Positions 1-7,997 of a stretch of DNA of 40,221 bases are shown one piece after another. Origin of the DNA: Pseudomonadales bacterium (GTDB taxonomy: Bacteria; Pseudomonadota; Gammaproteobacteria; Pseudomonadales; Pseudohongiellaceae); contig JAJECW010000007.1 in the NCBI GenBank assembly GCA_022821865.1, forward strand, positions 32,001 through 72,221. The letters run 5' to 3'. How positions within the stretch are numbered: position 1 is the stretch's first letter; each line of letters starts with the position of its first letter. Below the pieces are notes generated by a model. It had not been told where the DNA came from and made no database searches. It saw only the letters and a list, made by a program, of their open reading frames with translations. A program made the position numbers and the translations under genes.

Positions 1-1007
1 AGAATGGGCGCCCCGGAGGAAATCACCGCCGCCAGCACCGCCGCCAGGGCGATGCCGCCGAGAATCGGGCCTGCGTCCATGGCGAGCTGGGCGATGTTGA
101 GATAACTCGACAGGCCCGCCTCGGAACCATAGGTGGCCATGGCCAGAATGCCGATGAAGCCGGCCACCATCGGCATCAGCGCGGCGATGATGCCGGCCAG
201 GAAGAAGCCCGGAATGAGGTACTCCTGGCGCGCCGCGCTGCTGGCGTAGTTGGCGTATACCGAAGCCGCCGGGGTGTGGATGGTGGCGGAGATGAACAGG
301 GCGATAATCGTCGCCCAGCCGATGCCAGTGAAACTCCACCAGCGCACTTCATCCCTGGAAGCCTCGGCGAGCATTCCGTTGGCGCGCTCGATCACCGAAT
401 CCCAGCCGCCCATATTGCTCATCACCACCAGGCCCACAAGCAGCAGGCCGAAAATGATCACCGAGCAGTGCATGATATTGGTGATGGCTGTGCCGCGCAG
501 CCCGCCGAAAACGGTGAAGGAAATGATGACCACCGCGCCGATCAGCACGCCGAGGCCGAAAGGAATGCCGGTAACGCCGCTGATGATCGAACCGATGATG
601 TAAGGCTCGATGATATTGACGATCAGATATTCGGCCTGGACGCAAAGGCTGGTGAGCCATTGGCAGCGATAGGAGCCGAAACGGTAGTCGAAGGCCTGGC
701 CGACGCTGACGAGTTTCAGGCGCCGATAGGGTATGGCGAAAAACAGCCCCACCAGAAACAATGCGGCAAAGGAATTGACGCCGTACCAGAGGTGGCCGAG
801 CCCTTCGGAGATGACATCGCCAGCGACTCCGTAGGTTCCCGCTCCGCCAATCCGGGTGCCGGCAATGCCGGCGGCAAGCATGGCGATGCCCAGGGTGCCG
901 CCGCCGATGTCCCAGTCGGAAGAACTGGCGTTGCTGCGGTTCAGGTACAGTCCGGCGGCGGCGAAAAAGACAAGATAAGCGATAATGACGCTGGCGGTGA
1001 TGCTCAT
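1..1007 (-). CDS. sodium:solute symporter (SSS family), 3' end outside window
   Basis: Reverse-strand frame open from an ATG at 1007 to the left edge with no stop, giving about 335 residues. The product starts MSITASVIIAYLVFFAAAGL and shows many alternating hydrophobic spans, a glycine-rich GIAGTRIGGAGTYGVAGDV stretch and a FTVFGGLRGTAITN segment. These are hallmarks of the SSS/SLC5 fold, which couples sodium influx to uptake of sugars, organic acids or amino acids across the inner membrane. A GGAG lies 9 bases before the ATG and supports the start. Full family members have about 450-550 residues, so roughly the last third is missing. The substrate cannot be read from sequence. It is divergent from the amidohydrolase at 1164, and the 156-bp gap probably holds both promoters. 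Antisense open frames here are shadows. Confidence 0.85.
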   Translation of the reverse strand, partial: MSITASVIIAYLVFFAAAGLYLNRSNASSSDWDIGGGTLGIAMLAAGIAGTRIGGAGTYGVAGDVISEGLGHLWYGVNSFAALFLVGLFFAIPYRRLKLVSVGQAFDYRFGSYRCQWLTSLCVQAEYLIVNIIEPYIIGSIISGVTGIPFGLGVLIGAVVIISFTVFGGLRGTAITNIMHCSVIIFGLLLVGLVVMSNMGGWDSVIERANGMLAEASRDEVRWWSFTGIGWATIIALFISATIHTPAASVYANYASSAARQEYLIPGFFLAGIIAALMPMVAGFIGILAMATYGSEAGLSSYLNIAQLAMDAGPILGGIALAAVLAAVISSGAPI

Positions 1008-1163
1008 GCAGGACAACTCCGTGGGCTTGTATGCCGCCTGACCGGGCGGGCATTATTTGCTCCCTTATCGCTGCCGGGCGGCTCGCGGGCAGGTTAACCA
1101 CAACATGGGGCAGACGCAAGTAAGGGGCCGACGCCGAGTAACAGGGGGCGCGCAAGAAAACTC

Positions 1164-2180
1164 ATGAACAATCCACAACCGGGAACAGACGCCTGGCTCG
1201 GCCAGGTGAAGGAAGAGGCCATTGAGCCTGAGCGGCCCATTATCGACCCGCATCATCACCTGTGGAAGAAGCGTTTCGGGCGGGACTACCTGTTGCGGGA
1301 TTTTCACGCTGACACCGGCGGCCACCGCGTCGTCCAGTCGGTCTTCATCGAGTGCCGCGCCTTTTACTTGCGCGAAGGCCCGGATCACCTGCGCCCCATC
1401 GGGGAAACCCGCTATATCGGCGAGGTTGCGAGGGAGAGCGAAAACAGGGATGGCTCGCGTCTTGCGGGCATCGTCGCTCATGCCGACCTGCGCCTGGCCG
1501 GCACGCCGAAACTCGGCGAATTGCTTGACCGGCACGAGCAGGCTTGCGGCGGAAGGCTGCGCGGCATACGCCAATCCGCCGCGGTGGACAGCCGCGCGCC
1601 GCTGTTCATCGATGTGGGGGCGCCCGCGGGGCTCTACGCCGACCCGCGCTTCCGGCAAGGCCTCGGCGAGCTTGCAAGGCGCGGCCTGAGCTTTGACGCC
1701 TGGCACTACCATCATCAAATGCGGGACTTCATTGAACTCGCCCGGGCCGTGCCGGATGTCCATTTCGTGCTCGACCATTTGGGTACGCCACTCGGAATCG
1801 GCCCCTGGCGGCACGATGACATCCATCCGCAGTGGCGGCGGGACATGGCCGACCTGGCGCACTGCGAAAACGTCTGCCTGAAACTCGGCGGCCTGGCCAT
1901 GCCCGATAACGGCTTCGGCTGGCACGAGGCTCCAAGGCCGCCGGATTCCGATGAGTTCGTGCAAGCCCAGCGACGCTGGTACCTGCACGCCATCGACTGC
2001 TTTGACCCCGGGCGCTGCATGTTCGAAAGCAATTTTCCGGTGGACCGCCTGTCAATCGGCTATCCGGTGCTGTGGAACGCCTTCAAGAAGATGGTGATGG
2101 ATTTCAGCGAAGCGGAAAAGCAGGCGCTGTTCCACGATACCGCCGCCAGGGTGTATCGCCTCCCGGAGCCTGCGATATAG
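1164..2180 (+). CDS. amidohydrolase 2 family metal-dependent hydrolase (COG3618-like)
   Basis: A 338-residue cytoplasmic TIM-barrel hydrolase. The metal-binding DPHHHLW motif is at residues 28-34, a VLDHLG segment lies mid-protein, and FESNFPVDR near the C-terminus carries the expected late acidic residue. This pattern fits the COG3618/PF04909 group (lactonases such as L-fuconolactonase and 2-pyrone-4,6-dicarboxylate hydrolase), which hydrolyse lactones or decarboxylate aromatic acids. The exact substrate is unknown. No signal peptide is seen. The start is the first ATG before the motif, with only a weak purine-rich leader. The final codons (PEPAI-stop) fall inside a remnant of the repeat family found at 3605 and 24959, so the C-terminal tail may be repeat-derived. 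The divergent symporter could import its substrate. Confidence 0.85.
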   Translation: MNNPQPGTDAWLGQVKEEAIEPERPIIDPHHHLWKKRFGRDYLLRDFHADTGGHRVVQSVFIECRAFYLREGPDHLRPIGETRYIGEVARESENRDGSRLAGIVAHADLRLAGTPKLGELLDRHEQACGGRLRGIRQSAAVDSRAPLFIDVGAPAGLYADPRFRQGLGELARRGLSFDAWHYHHQMRDFIELARAVPDVHFVLDHLGTPLGIGPWRHDDIHPQWRRDMADLAHCENVCLKLGGLAMPDNGFGWHEAPRPPDSDEFVQAQRRWYLHAIDCFDPGRCMFESNFPVDRLSIGYPVLWNAFKKMVMDFSEAEKQALFHDTAARVYRLPEPAI

Positions 2181-2194
2181 GAATTCGCGGCTGC
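2165..2194. repeat. remnant of palindromic repeat end, overlapping amidohydrolase stop
   Basis: These 30 bases align without gaps to the left end of the full repeat at 3606-3635, with 26 of 30 identical. They begin GGAGCCTGCG and continue through TAGGAATTC to CGGCTGC. The TAG inside the remnant is the stop codon of the amidohydrolase, and the GGAGCCTGCG part encodes its last residues. No right end is visible nearby, so this is a degenerate half element. Confidence 0.65.
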
Positions 2195-2195
2195 G

Positions 2196-2633
2196 TCAGG
2201 CAGCGCCAGCCGGCTGGCGAAGGCGCTTGATGACCGAACTGGCGGTAAGGATGATCCGGTCTTCCACCCGCAATCTGGCCCGCACGAAAACCAGCGAGTG
2301 CCCCCGGCGCAGCACCTCTCCCTCGCCGAGCAAGAGTTCGCCCACCCTGGCCGGGGCGATAAACTCGGTGTTCAGGGTAATCGTCGCCGAACTTTCCTGC
2401 TCGCCGCCACTGGCGCCAAGGCAGACCGTATAGTCGGCGAAAGCCACCAGAATGCCGCCGTGGATCGTATCGTGGGTGTTGGCGTGTTCGGGCCGGGTGC
2501 GGAACGCCGTGCGCGGGTTGGGGCCTTCCATGTAATGGAAGAACGGGCCGATATAATCCTCGGCGGTGTCTCCCGGCCAGTGCCTGTACTGCGCCGGGAC
2601 GCCGTAATCCTCGGGTTTGAAAGCGGGTCCCAT
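2196..2633 (-). CDS. PaaI-type hotdog-fold acyl-CoA thioesterase
   Basis: A 145-residue protein with the TIHGGILVAFADY stretch (around residues 57-68), the HGG plus acidic helix pattern typical of single-hotdog 4HBT/PaaI thioesterases. A C-terminal beta strand follows (SLVFVRARLRVEDRIILTASSVIKRL). Such enzymes hydrolyse acyl-CoA or aryl-CoA thioesters in the cytoplasm, typically as homotetramers. The length is normal for the family. It converges on the amidohydrolase, with only 15 bases between the two stops. Physiological substrate not inferable. Confidence 0.85.
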   Translation of the reverse strand: MGPAFKPEDYGVPAQYRHWPGDTAEDYIGPFFHYMEGPNPRTAFRTRPEHANTHDTIHGGILVAFADYTVCLGASGGEQESSATITLNTEFIAPARVGELLLGEGEVLRRGHSLVFVRARLRVEDRIILTASSVIKRLRQPAGAA

Positions 2634-2671
2634 GTCTTGACCCTGCCAGCGCGTAAGGCTCTGATCGCGAT

Positions 2672-3262
2672 TCAGTCGGCCCTGTGAAACACCACGGTGA
2701 AGCTTACCGGCACGGCATTGCTGATGCTCGGCAAGCCCGCGACCTCGCGCAGGGCTTCCACGCCGGCCACGAGGTCGTAGCTGTTGGCGATCACGATCAC
2801 TGGCTTCAGGGTGCTTGCCTGAATGCCGTTGTCCGCCAGCCGGGTGACCACGACCTCGGCCTGATAGCTGTTCGACTGGCCGCGCATGGACAGGTCGAAG
2901 CCGATGGTGGCGGTGGCGCTGCGGCCGACTTCAAGCGCCTCGAATTCGCTAATGTCGAGTTGCGCGGTGAGTTCGGCCCGGGGGAACAGGTTGGTCTCGA
3001 ACAACATGTTCTGCATGCGCTCGTCGCGTATGGGAATCAGCGTGTTGATGCTGGCAAGTTCGATGGTGATGGCGGCGGCGCCCTCATTGGCAATCGACCC
3101 TGAAAGTCGGTCGAAGGTATGCACTTCACCCACATGGTCGGCCTTGATGGTGACGAAGCTGAGCGTTGATAACTCGTTGTCGAGTTGCCATTGCGCCTGG
3201 GCGGTGAACGCAAGGGGCAGCAGGACGGCAATGGCAATGGTTCGCAAGAGAAAGCGTGGCAT
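2672..3262 (-). CDS. YceI-like periplasmic lipid-binding protein
   Basis: Reading from the ATG at 3262 gives 196 residues with a clear Sec signal (MPRFLLRTIAIAVLLPLAFTAQA) followed by a YceI-type lipocalin-like beta barrel: WQLDNELSTLSFVTIKADHVGEVHTF, then ASINTLIPIRDERMQNMLFET and the later FDLSMRGQSN strand. YceI proteins bind polyisoprenoids or other amphiphiles in the periplasm. I chose the second of two adjacent ATGs because GGGAG sits six bases before it. The frame remains open further upstream, but that part is unlikely to be coding. It follows the thioesterase convergent unit and is divergent from the small membrane protein at 3418. Confidence 0.85.
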   Translation of the reverse strand: MPRFLLRTIAIAVLLPLAFTAQAQWQLDNELSTLSFVTIKADHVGEVHTFDRLSGSIANEGAAAITIELASINTLIPIRDERMQNMLFETNLFPRAELTAQLDISEFEALEVGRSATATIGFDLSMRGQSNSYQAEVVVTRLADNGIQASTLKPVIVIANSYDLVAGVEALREVAGLPSISNAVPVSFTVVFHRAD

Positions 3263-3360
3263 CATGGACTCCCGTTGGACCAGAGATTCAGGGCAAACAA
3301 CGGTACTTGAAAGCCGCGCCCCGGGCAAGTTGCAAATCGTCCGGAATCTCCGTCGGGTTT

Positions 3361-3388
3361 TTGCCATTGAGAGAGCATATGCTATATT
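3361..3388 (+). promoter_or_regulatory. predicted sigma70 promoter for the small membrane protein
   Basis: TTGCCA at 3361-3366 and TATATT at 3383-3388 each match the sigma70 consensus at five of six positions, with a 16-base spacer. A start site near 3395 would leave a short leader containing GGGAG before the ATG at 3418. Seen by eye only. Confidence 0.45.
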
Positions 3389-3417
3389 CGCAACTTCGTG
3401 ATGTGCGGGAGTCAGTG

Positions 3418-3606
3418 ATGACGCCCGAATTGATTGCAATATTTGCGCTTGGCATTTCCATCCTGGCGTTTTTGTGGAATATCCAGCGCGACATTGCCAT
3501 GCTGCACAGGGACCATACCGATCTGCGGGAGCGAATGTCGCGCCTGGAAGGGCTGTTCGAAGGTTTTACCCAGAGCAAGTCCACCCGCTCTCTATCGAAT
3601 TCCTAG
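3418..3606 (+). CDS. small single-span membrane protein with coiled-coil tail
   Basis: A 62-residue protein starting MTPELIAIFALGISILAFLW. It has an N-terminal membrane helix (about residues 4-20) and then a charged heptad-like segment (QRDIAMLHRDHTDLRERMSRLEGLFEGF) likely to form a coiled coil. The ATG at 3418 is preceded six bases upstream by GGGAG and by a plausible promoter, so this is more credible than the longer frame beginning at 3256. Small proteins of this type (membrane anchor, then RERMARLEGLLEG-like helix) recur in many bacteria without assigned function. The stop TAG overlaps the first base of the repeat at 3605, so insertion of the element may have set the C-terminus. Confidence 0.7.
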   Translation: MTPELIAIFALGISILAFLWNIQRDIAMLHRDHTDLRERMSRLEGLFEGFTQSKSTRSLSNS

Positions 3607-3767
3607 GAGCCTGCGCCGTAGGAATTCACGGCTGCAAATCCGCTCCCGTCCACGCCCCCGACCGCTCGATTTCGTTGCATATCCACCAATATTCGCCTCA
3701 ATCGACCGGCCGGGGGCGCGGCGATAGCGAATTTTCGCTTTCGCGAATTCCTACGGCGCAGGCTCCT
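3605..3767. repeat. 163-bp palindromic MITE/REP-like element, copy B (full)
   Basis: It starts AGGAGCCTGCGCCGTAGGA and ends with the reverse complement, so the termini form an inverted repeat of about 22 bases (to GAATTC). The interior holds further inverted parts, such as the GAATTTTCGCTTTCGCGAATTC near the right end split here by position 3729-3750. Copy E at 24959-25121 has the same length and differs at only a few positions. No coding capacity, so any mobility would require a transposase elsewhere. The left end touches the stop codon of the small membrane protein. Confidence 0.85.
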
Positions 3768-3787
3768 GGGAGCCTGCGCCGTAGGAG
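3768..3787. repeat. 20-bp fragment of the repeat terminus next to copy B
   Basis: GGGAGCCTGCGCCGTAGGAG directly follows the right end of copy B and repeats the left-terminal sequence. It looks like a stump of a second tandem element, as in BIME-type clusters. It lies between copy B and the leader of the SelD fusion gene. Confidence 0.7.
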
Positions 3788-3855
3788 TCTCTTTGGCCCG
3801 CTCCGGCGCGGGAAGGTACAATCGCCGCTTTGCCGGATTCCGGGGCGGAGCGGCT

Positions 3856-6093
3856 ATGCAGGCATCCGAACCACTTGTCAAGCACCTGGTATTGATCGGT
3901 GGCGGGCACAGTCATCTGGCGGTGTTGCGCAGTCTTGGCATGAAGCCCGTGCCGGGCCTGATGGTGACCCTGGTCAGCCGGGAGATTCTCGTTCCCTATT
4001 CCGGCGCCTTGCCCGCGTATATCGCCGGTCGCTATCAGGCCGGCGACATGTACATCGACCTGCGGCCCCTGGCCCGCTTCGCCGGCGCGCGGCTGATCGA
4101 AGCCGGGATCGAGTCCATCGACCTGGAAACCCGCAGCATTGCCCTTCCCCCGCGACCGGAACTCGGCTTCGATCTGCTTTCGCTCAATATCGGCTCCATC
4201 CCGGATAGCAACGGCTTGGCGGGGGCATTCGAGCACACCGTCGGGGTAAAACCCATCGCCGGATTTCTCAAGGCCTGGGAGGCTATCCGGCGGGAGGCGG
4301 TGGAAGCCATGCGGCATGGCCAGGGCTATCGGCTGGCCATCGTGGGCGGCGGACCCGCCAGCGTGGAACTCGCCTGCGCCGCCCGGGCGCGCATCCTCAA
4401 GGACAGTGGCGATACCGACGCCAACCTGGAAATCCGCATTATCTCCGCAGCCGAAGAAATCCTGCCCTCGCATAACCGCAAGATGCGCGAGGCGGTGCGT
4501 GAGGAGTTGCAACAAAAAAACATCGCCATGCTGACCGGACACCCGGTTTCCGGTTTTGCCGCCAATACCGTACTCAGCGAAACCGACGACTCCGTCGAAG
4601 CCGACAGCATCATCGTGGCAACCGGCGCCAGCCTGCCGGACTGGCCCGCCAGGGCAGGTCTTGCCACCAGCGAAGACGGCTTTCTCGAAGTCAACCGCCA
4701 TCTGCAATCCACCAGCCATGAATTCGTTTTTGTCGCCGGTGACGCCGCCACGATCCGGGGGCGGGAAAGACCGAAGTCCGGTGTTTACGCCGTGCGCCAG
4801 GGCAAGCCGCTGGCGCGCAACCTGTTGCGCTACGCCACCGGTGGACGACTGTTGCGTTTCTCCCCCCAGCGCAACGCCCTGGCCATGCTCAATCTCGGCG
4901 ATGGCAGGGCACTGGCCTCCCGGGGCAAGCTTTTCCTGCGGGGGCGCCTGGTATGGCGGCTGAAGCACGCTATCGATCAGCGCTTCCTGCGCAAGTATCG
5001 CGAACTGCCGCAAATGAAACCGCGGCTTGGCATCCAGCGGGGCCTGGTGGACCGGAAACAGGAGCGCGAACTGCGCCGCCACGCCATGCGCTGCGGCGGT
5101 TGCGGCGCCAAGGTGGCGGGCAGCATTCTGCAGGAAGTGCTGGCCACGATTCCCGTCACCGCGGGAATTGTTGACCAGGGCGTCGAGGACGCGGCCCTGG
5201 TGCCTACGCAGGCGGGCCAGGAGCTCTGGCAAACCGTCGATCAACTCAAGGCATTTATCGACGACCCCTGGCTGTTCGCCAGAATCGCCACCCTGCACTG
5301 CCTCAGCGATATTCACGCCATGGGCGCCAGGCCCGACTCGGCGCTCGCCATGGCGGGTGTCCCATTCGCCAATCGCGCCATTACCCGGAGCCTGTTGCGG
5401 GAACTGATGCTTGGCTGCACCACCGCGCTGACCGAAGAGGGCTGCCGTCTGCTCGGCGGCCATTCCTCGGAAACCCGGGAACTGCAATTCGGCCTCAGCG
5501 TCAACGGCCGGGTCAAGGCTGGCGAAGCGCTGGGCAAGCGGGGCATGCGCCAGGGCGACGCGCTGCTCCTCGGCAAGCCCCTGGGCGCCGGAACCCTGCT
5601 CGCCGCCGACATGCGTTGTCTGGCCAGACAGCAGTGGATGGAACAGGCCCTGGGAAGCATGCTCATCTCCAACCGCGAAGCCGGGCGCATATTCCGCGAA
5701 CACCACGCCAGCGCCTGTACCGACATCACCGGGTTCGGGCTTGCCGGCCACCTGATGGAAATGATCAGCGGCGGACCGGTGGAACTGTACCCCGACGATA
5801 TCCCCCTGCTTGCCGGCGCCGAGGAATGTCTGGAGCGGGAAATCTTCAGCTCATTGCATGCCGACAACCGGCTGGTCGAGCGCAATATGGAAGGCCGCGG
5901 CGAACTGCGGGAATCCGCCCGCTTCGAGGCGCTGTTCGATCCCCAGACCGCCGGCGGCCTGCTGGCCGCGGTGCCGGAAAAGAAGGCCGAATCCTGTCTC
6001 GCCGCACTGCGGGACTCGGGCCTCGAACAGGCTGCCATCGTCGGCATTGCGGGGGATGCCGACGATGGCCCGGCGAGGATCGTGCTCGCCTGA
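3856..6093 (+). CDS. selD: bifunctional NADH dehydrogenase-like FAD protein / selenide, water dikinase (SelD) fusion
   Basis: A 745-residue fusion. Residues 1 to about 405 are a pyridine-nucleotide-disulphide oxidoreductase of the NDH-2/sulfide:quinone reductase fold, with FAD-binding LVLIGGGHSHLAVL at the N-terminus, a second nucleotide site LAIVGGGPASVELA, and FVFVAGDAA. From about residue 410 comes SelD, which makes selenophosphate from selenide and ATP. MRCGGCGAK places Cys416 and Lys419 at the positions of E. coli Cys17 and Lys20, and GGHSSE and DITGFGLAGHL are SelD signatures. The N-terminal domain may generate or deliver reduced selenium (inference). I start at 3856, with GGAG five bases upstream, instead of the upstream ATG at 3793. 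No selA, selB, tRNA-Sec or tRNA 2-selenouridine synthase is in the window, so the use of selenophosphate is open. The fusion type itself is known. Confidence 0.93.
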   Translation: MQASEPLVKHLVLIGGGHSHLAVLRSLGMKPVPGLMVTLVSREILVPYSGALPAYIAGRYQAGDMYIDLRPLARFAGARLIEAGIESIDLETRSIALPPRPELGFDLLSLNIGSIPDSNGLAGAFEHTVGVKPIAGFLKAWEAIRREAVEAMRHGQGYRLAIVGGGPASVELACAARARILKDSGDTDANLEIRIISAAEEILPSHNRKMREAVREELQQKNIAMLTGHPVSGFAANTVLSETDDSVEADSIIVATGASLPDWPARAGLATSEDGFLEVNRHLQSTSHEFVFVAGDAATIRGRERPKSGVYAVRQGKPLARNLLRYATGGRLLRFSPQRNALAMLNLGDGRALASRGKLFLRGRLVWRLKHAIDQRFLRKYRELPQMKPRLGIQRGLVDRKQERELRRHAMRCGGCGAKVAGSILQEVLATIPVTAGIVDQGVEDAALVPTQAGQELWQTVDQLKAFIDDPWLFARIATLHCLSDIHAMGARPDSALAMAGVPFANRAITRSLLRELMLGCTTALTEEGCRLLGGHSSETRELQFGLSVNGRVKAGEALGKRGMRQGDALLLGKPLGAGTLLAADMRCLARQQWMEQALGSMLISNREAGRIFREHHASACTDITGFGLAGHLMEMISGGPVELYPDDIPLLAGAEECLEREIFSSLHADNRLVERNMEGRGELRESARFEALFDPQTAGGLLAAVPEKKAESCLAALRDSGLEQAAIVGIAGDADDGPARIVLA

Positions 6094-6101
6094 TTTCCGG
6101 C

Positions 6102-7148
6102 TTACTCGCCTGCCGGCGCCAGCGAATCCAGAAACTCTTCGCGGCGCTCCGGGCTCATCCCGCCCAGTTCCCGCACCCGCTCGTAGAATTGCGGCAGATC
6201 ATTCCCGCACTGGCGCAGCAGTTCCCGCAACTGGGGCGCGAGGTCGTTATAGGAGCCCACGGTGGATAGCTGGGCATTGTTGAGGGAACGGGAGAACCAG
6301 CCGTCATGGCCGTCATAGCCGCTCCAATCACTCTTCAATTGCTGATAGTCGGCGCGCATCCGCTCCTGCAGTGCGGCCTTTTCCCGGCGCATTGCATTCG
6401 CCGGCAGGTCGCGGCTGTACAGGGCTTCAAATCGCCGGCGAAACTCCATGACGAAGGAGACAAACTGTCTGCGCCGGTCCGCATCGGCCCGGGCGGCGGC
6501 AAGCAGGGCGGATTGCCCGCGGGTTTCCAGCCAGCGCGCCAGACCTTCCATCTCCACGACGGTGGCGAAACTTTCATTGAGCGTGGTGTCGCCCGGAATC
6601 CAGGCGGCCTGATGGGCGAGTTCGTGGAAAATCAGCGCCGCCAGTTGATGGTCCGGCCGGCTCAGCACCGTGCTCAGCAGCGCATCGTCGAACCAGCCCA
6701 GGGTGGAATAGGCGGCCACGCCTCCGACATAGGTATCCAGCCCGTCAGCCCGCAAGCCGGCGGCATAATCCAGGGCGGCGGCTTCGCTAAAGTAACCCCG
6801 GTAGGCAGCGCAGCCGGCAATGGGATAGCACCAGGTGACCGGCTCCAGGGACAGTTCCGGCGCGGCAAACACATTCCACACGGCGTAATCCCGGTCGAGT
6901 TCCACATAGTCGAGGAAATTGTCGCCGGCGGGCAGGCCAAGTTCGGCTTCGGCGAAGGCCCGGGCTTCGAGGACGATTTGCAGTCTGGCCGCAAGTTCCG
7001 GGGCCAGCGCCGGGTCCCGGGCCTTCTCCCGCAGGTCCTGGCGGGAGCCGACAATGGCAAGATGGCCCTGGGCCGCCTGCCAGTACCAAGCTGCGGAATC
7101 GCAGGCGGCGAGCGGTAGAGACGCGAAAAGCAGGGCAATGGCTTTCAT
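6102..7148 (-). CDS. lipoprotein zinc aminopeptidase (PF10023/COG4324)
   Basis: A 348-residue protein with a lipoprotein signal (MKAIALLFASLPLAAC, lipid-anchored Cys16) and a gluzincin-type metal site, HELAH at residues 175-179, followed by NESFA whose Glu is the expected third ligand. The flanking AALIFHELAHQ and TLNESFATVVE context matches the predicted aminopeptidase family COG4324. It is likely anchored at the periplasmic membrane face and trims peptides. It lies 14 bases downstream of the glutaminyl cyclase gene on the same strand, so the two probably form an operon acting on exported peptides. Length normal. Confidence 0.88.
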   Translation of the reverse strand: MKAIALLFASLPLAACDSAAWYWQAAQGHLAIVGSRQDLREKARDPALAPELAARLQIVLEARAFAEAELGLPAGDNFLDYVELDRDYAVWNVFAAPELSLEPVTWCYPIAGCAAYRGYFSEAAALDYAAGLRADGLDTYVGGVAAYSTLGWFDDALLSTVLSRPDHQLAALIFHELAHQAAWIPGDTTLNESFATVVEMEGLARWLETRGQSALLAAARADADRRRQFVSFVMEFRRRFEALYSRDLPANAMRREKAALQERMRADYQQLKSDWSGYDGHDGWFSRSLNNAQLSTVGSYNDLAPQLRELLRQCGNDLPQFYERVRELGGMSPERREEFLDSLAPAGE

Positions 7149-7162
7149 GGCATGGACGGCGG

Positions 7163-7927
7163 CTACTGCCCGCGCTCCACGAGTTCGATCTCGAACAGGT
7201 GGGCCCAGTGCTTGCCGGTGACAAAAAGCCGCTGTTGCCCGGCGTCCCAGGCGATGCCATTGAGTACCGCCTCGCTGCTGCCGAGTTCGGTGCGTGCGGA
7301 AAGCCCGCTGAGGTCGACGATGGCGTTGACCACGCCGCTGTCCGGGTCGATGCGGACGATAAAATCGGTCTGCCAGACGTTGGCCCAGACCTCGCCATCG
7401 ATGTATTCGAGTTCATTGAGCAAGGTGAGCGGCTGGCCCTCGACGGTGACCGCGACTTCCCGCACCGGCGTGAAACTTTCCGGGTCGATGAATTGCAGGC
7501 TTGCCGAGCCGTCACTGAGAATCAGGTGTTCTCCGTCCCAGGCCAGACCCCAGCCTTCGCGGGCGTTGTAGTGGGTCGCCACCTGTTCCAGGCTGGCGCG
7601 GTCGTAGACAAAGACCATGTGGGCGCGCCAGGTGAGTTGATAGACGCGATCGCCGATCAATTCGATGCCTTCGCCGAAATAGCGGCTGGCAAGCGCCACG
7701 TTCTGGAGCGTCTCGCCGCTTTCCAGATCGATTCGGGAAAGCCGGGACAGGCCGTTCTTGCCAGTGCCTTCCCAAAGTTCGCCATCGCGGAAGATCAGCC
7801 CCTGGGTGAAAGCGGTGATTTCGTGCGGGTAGGTATTGACCACCTCATAGCCATACAGCCGCGGCTGCTGGGCGGCAAGCCCGGAAGCGGCACTGAGCAT
7901 CAGAACAGGTAGCAGAAGGCGGATCAT
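7163..7927 (-). CDS. glutaminyl-peptide cyclotransferase (PF05096), exported
   Basis: A 254-residue protein with a Sec signal (to about LAAQ) and a five-bladed beta-propeller typical of bacterial/plant-type glutamine cyclotransferase. Family signatures are PHEITAFTQGLIF, LWEGTGKNGLSRL, YFGEGIEL, YQLTW, EGWGLAWDG, LNELEYIDGEVWANVW and LNGIAWD near the end. It converts N-terminal glutamine of exported proteins or peptides to pyroglutamate. It is upstream of, and probably cotranscribed with, the lipoprotein aminopeptidase, so one enzyme blocks N-termini while the other trims them. Divergent from hinT. Confidence 0.92.
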   Translation of the reverse strand: MIRLLLPVLMLSAASGLAAQQPRLYGYEVVNTYPHEITAFTQGLIFRDGELWEGTGKNGLSRLSRIDLESGETLQNVALASRYFGEGIELIGDRVYQLTWRAHMVFVYDRASLEQVATHYNAREGWGLAWDGEHLILSDGSASLQFIDPESFTPVREVAVTVEGQPLTLLNELEYIDGEVWANVWQTDFIVRIDPDSGVVNAIVDLSGLSARTELGSSEAVLNGIAWDAGQQRLFVTGKHWAHLFEIELVERGQ

Positions 7928-7997
7928 GCTGCCAAGCCTATCCCAAGCCGAAGGGATTTGTTAGTCTGCGATTCGGGCGAGGCCTCATTCCAGCAAA

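Noticed and set aside
3751..5751. 666-residue open frame opposite selD
   Set aside because: Shadow of a confidently identified SelD fusion on the other strand; no domain recognised.
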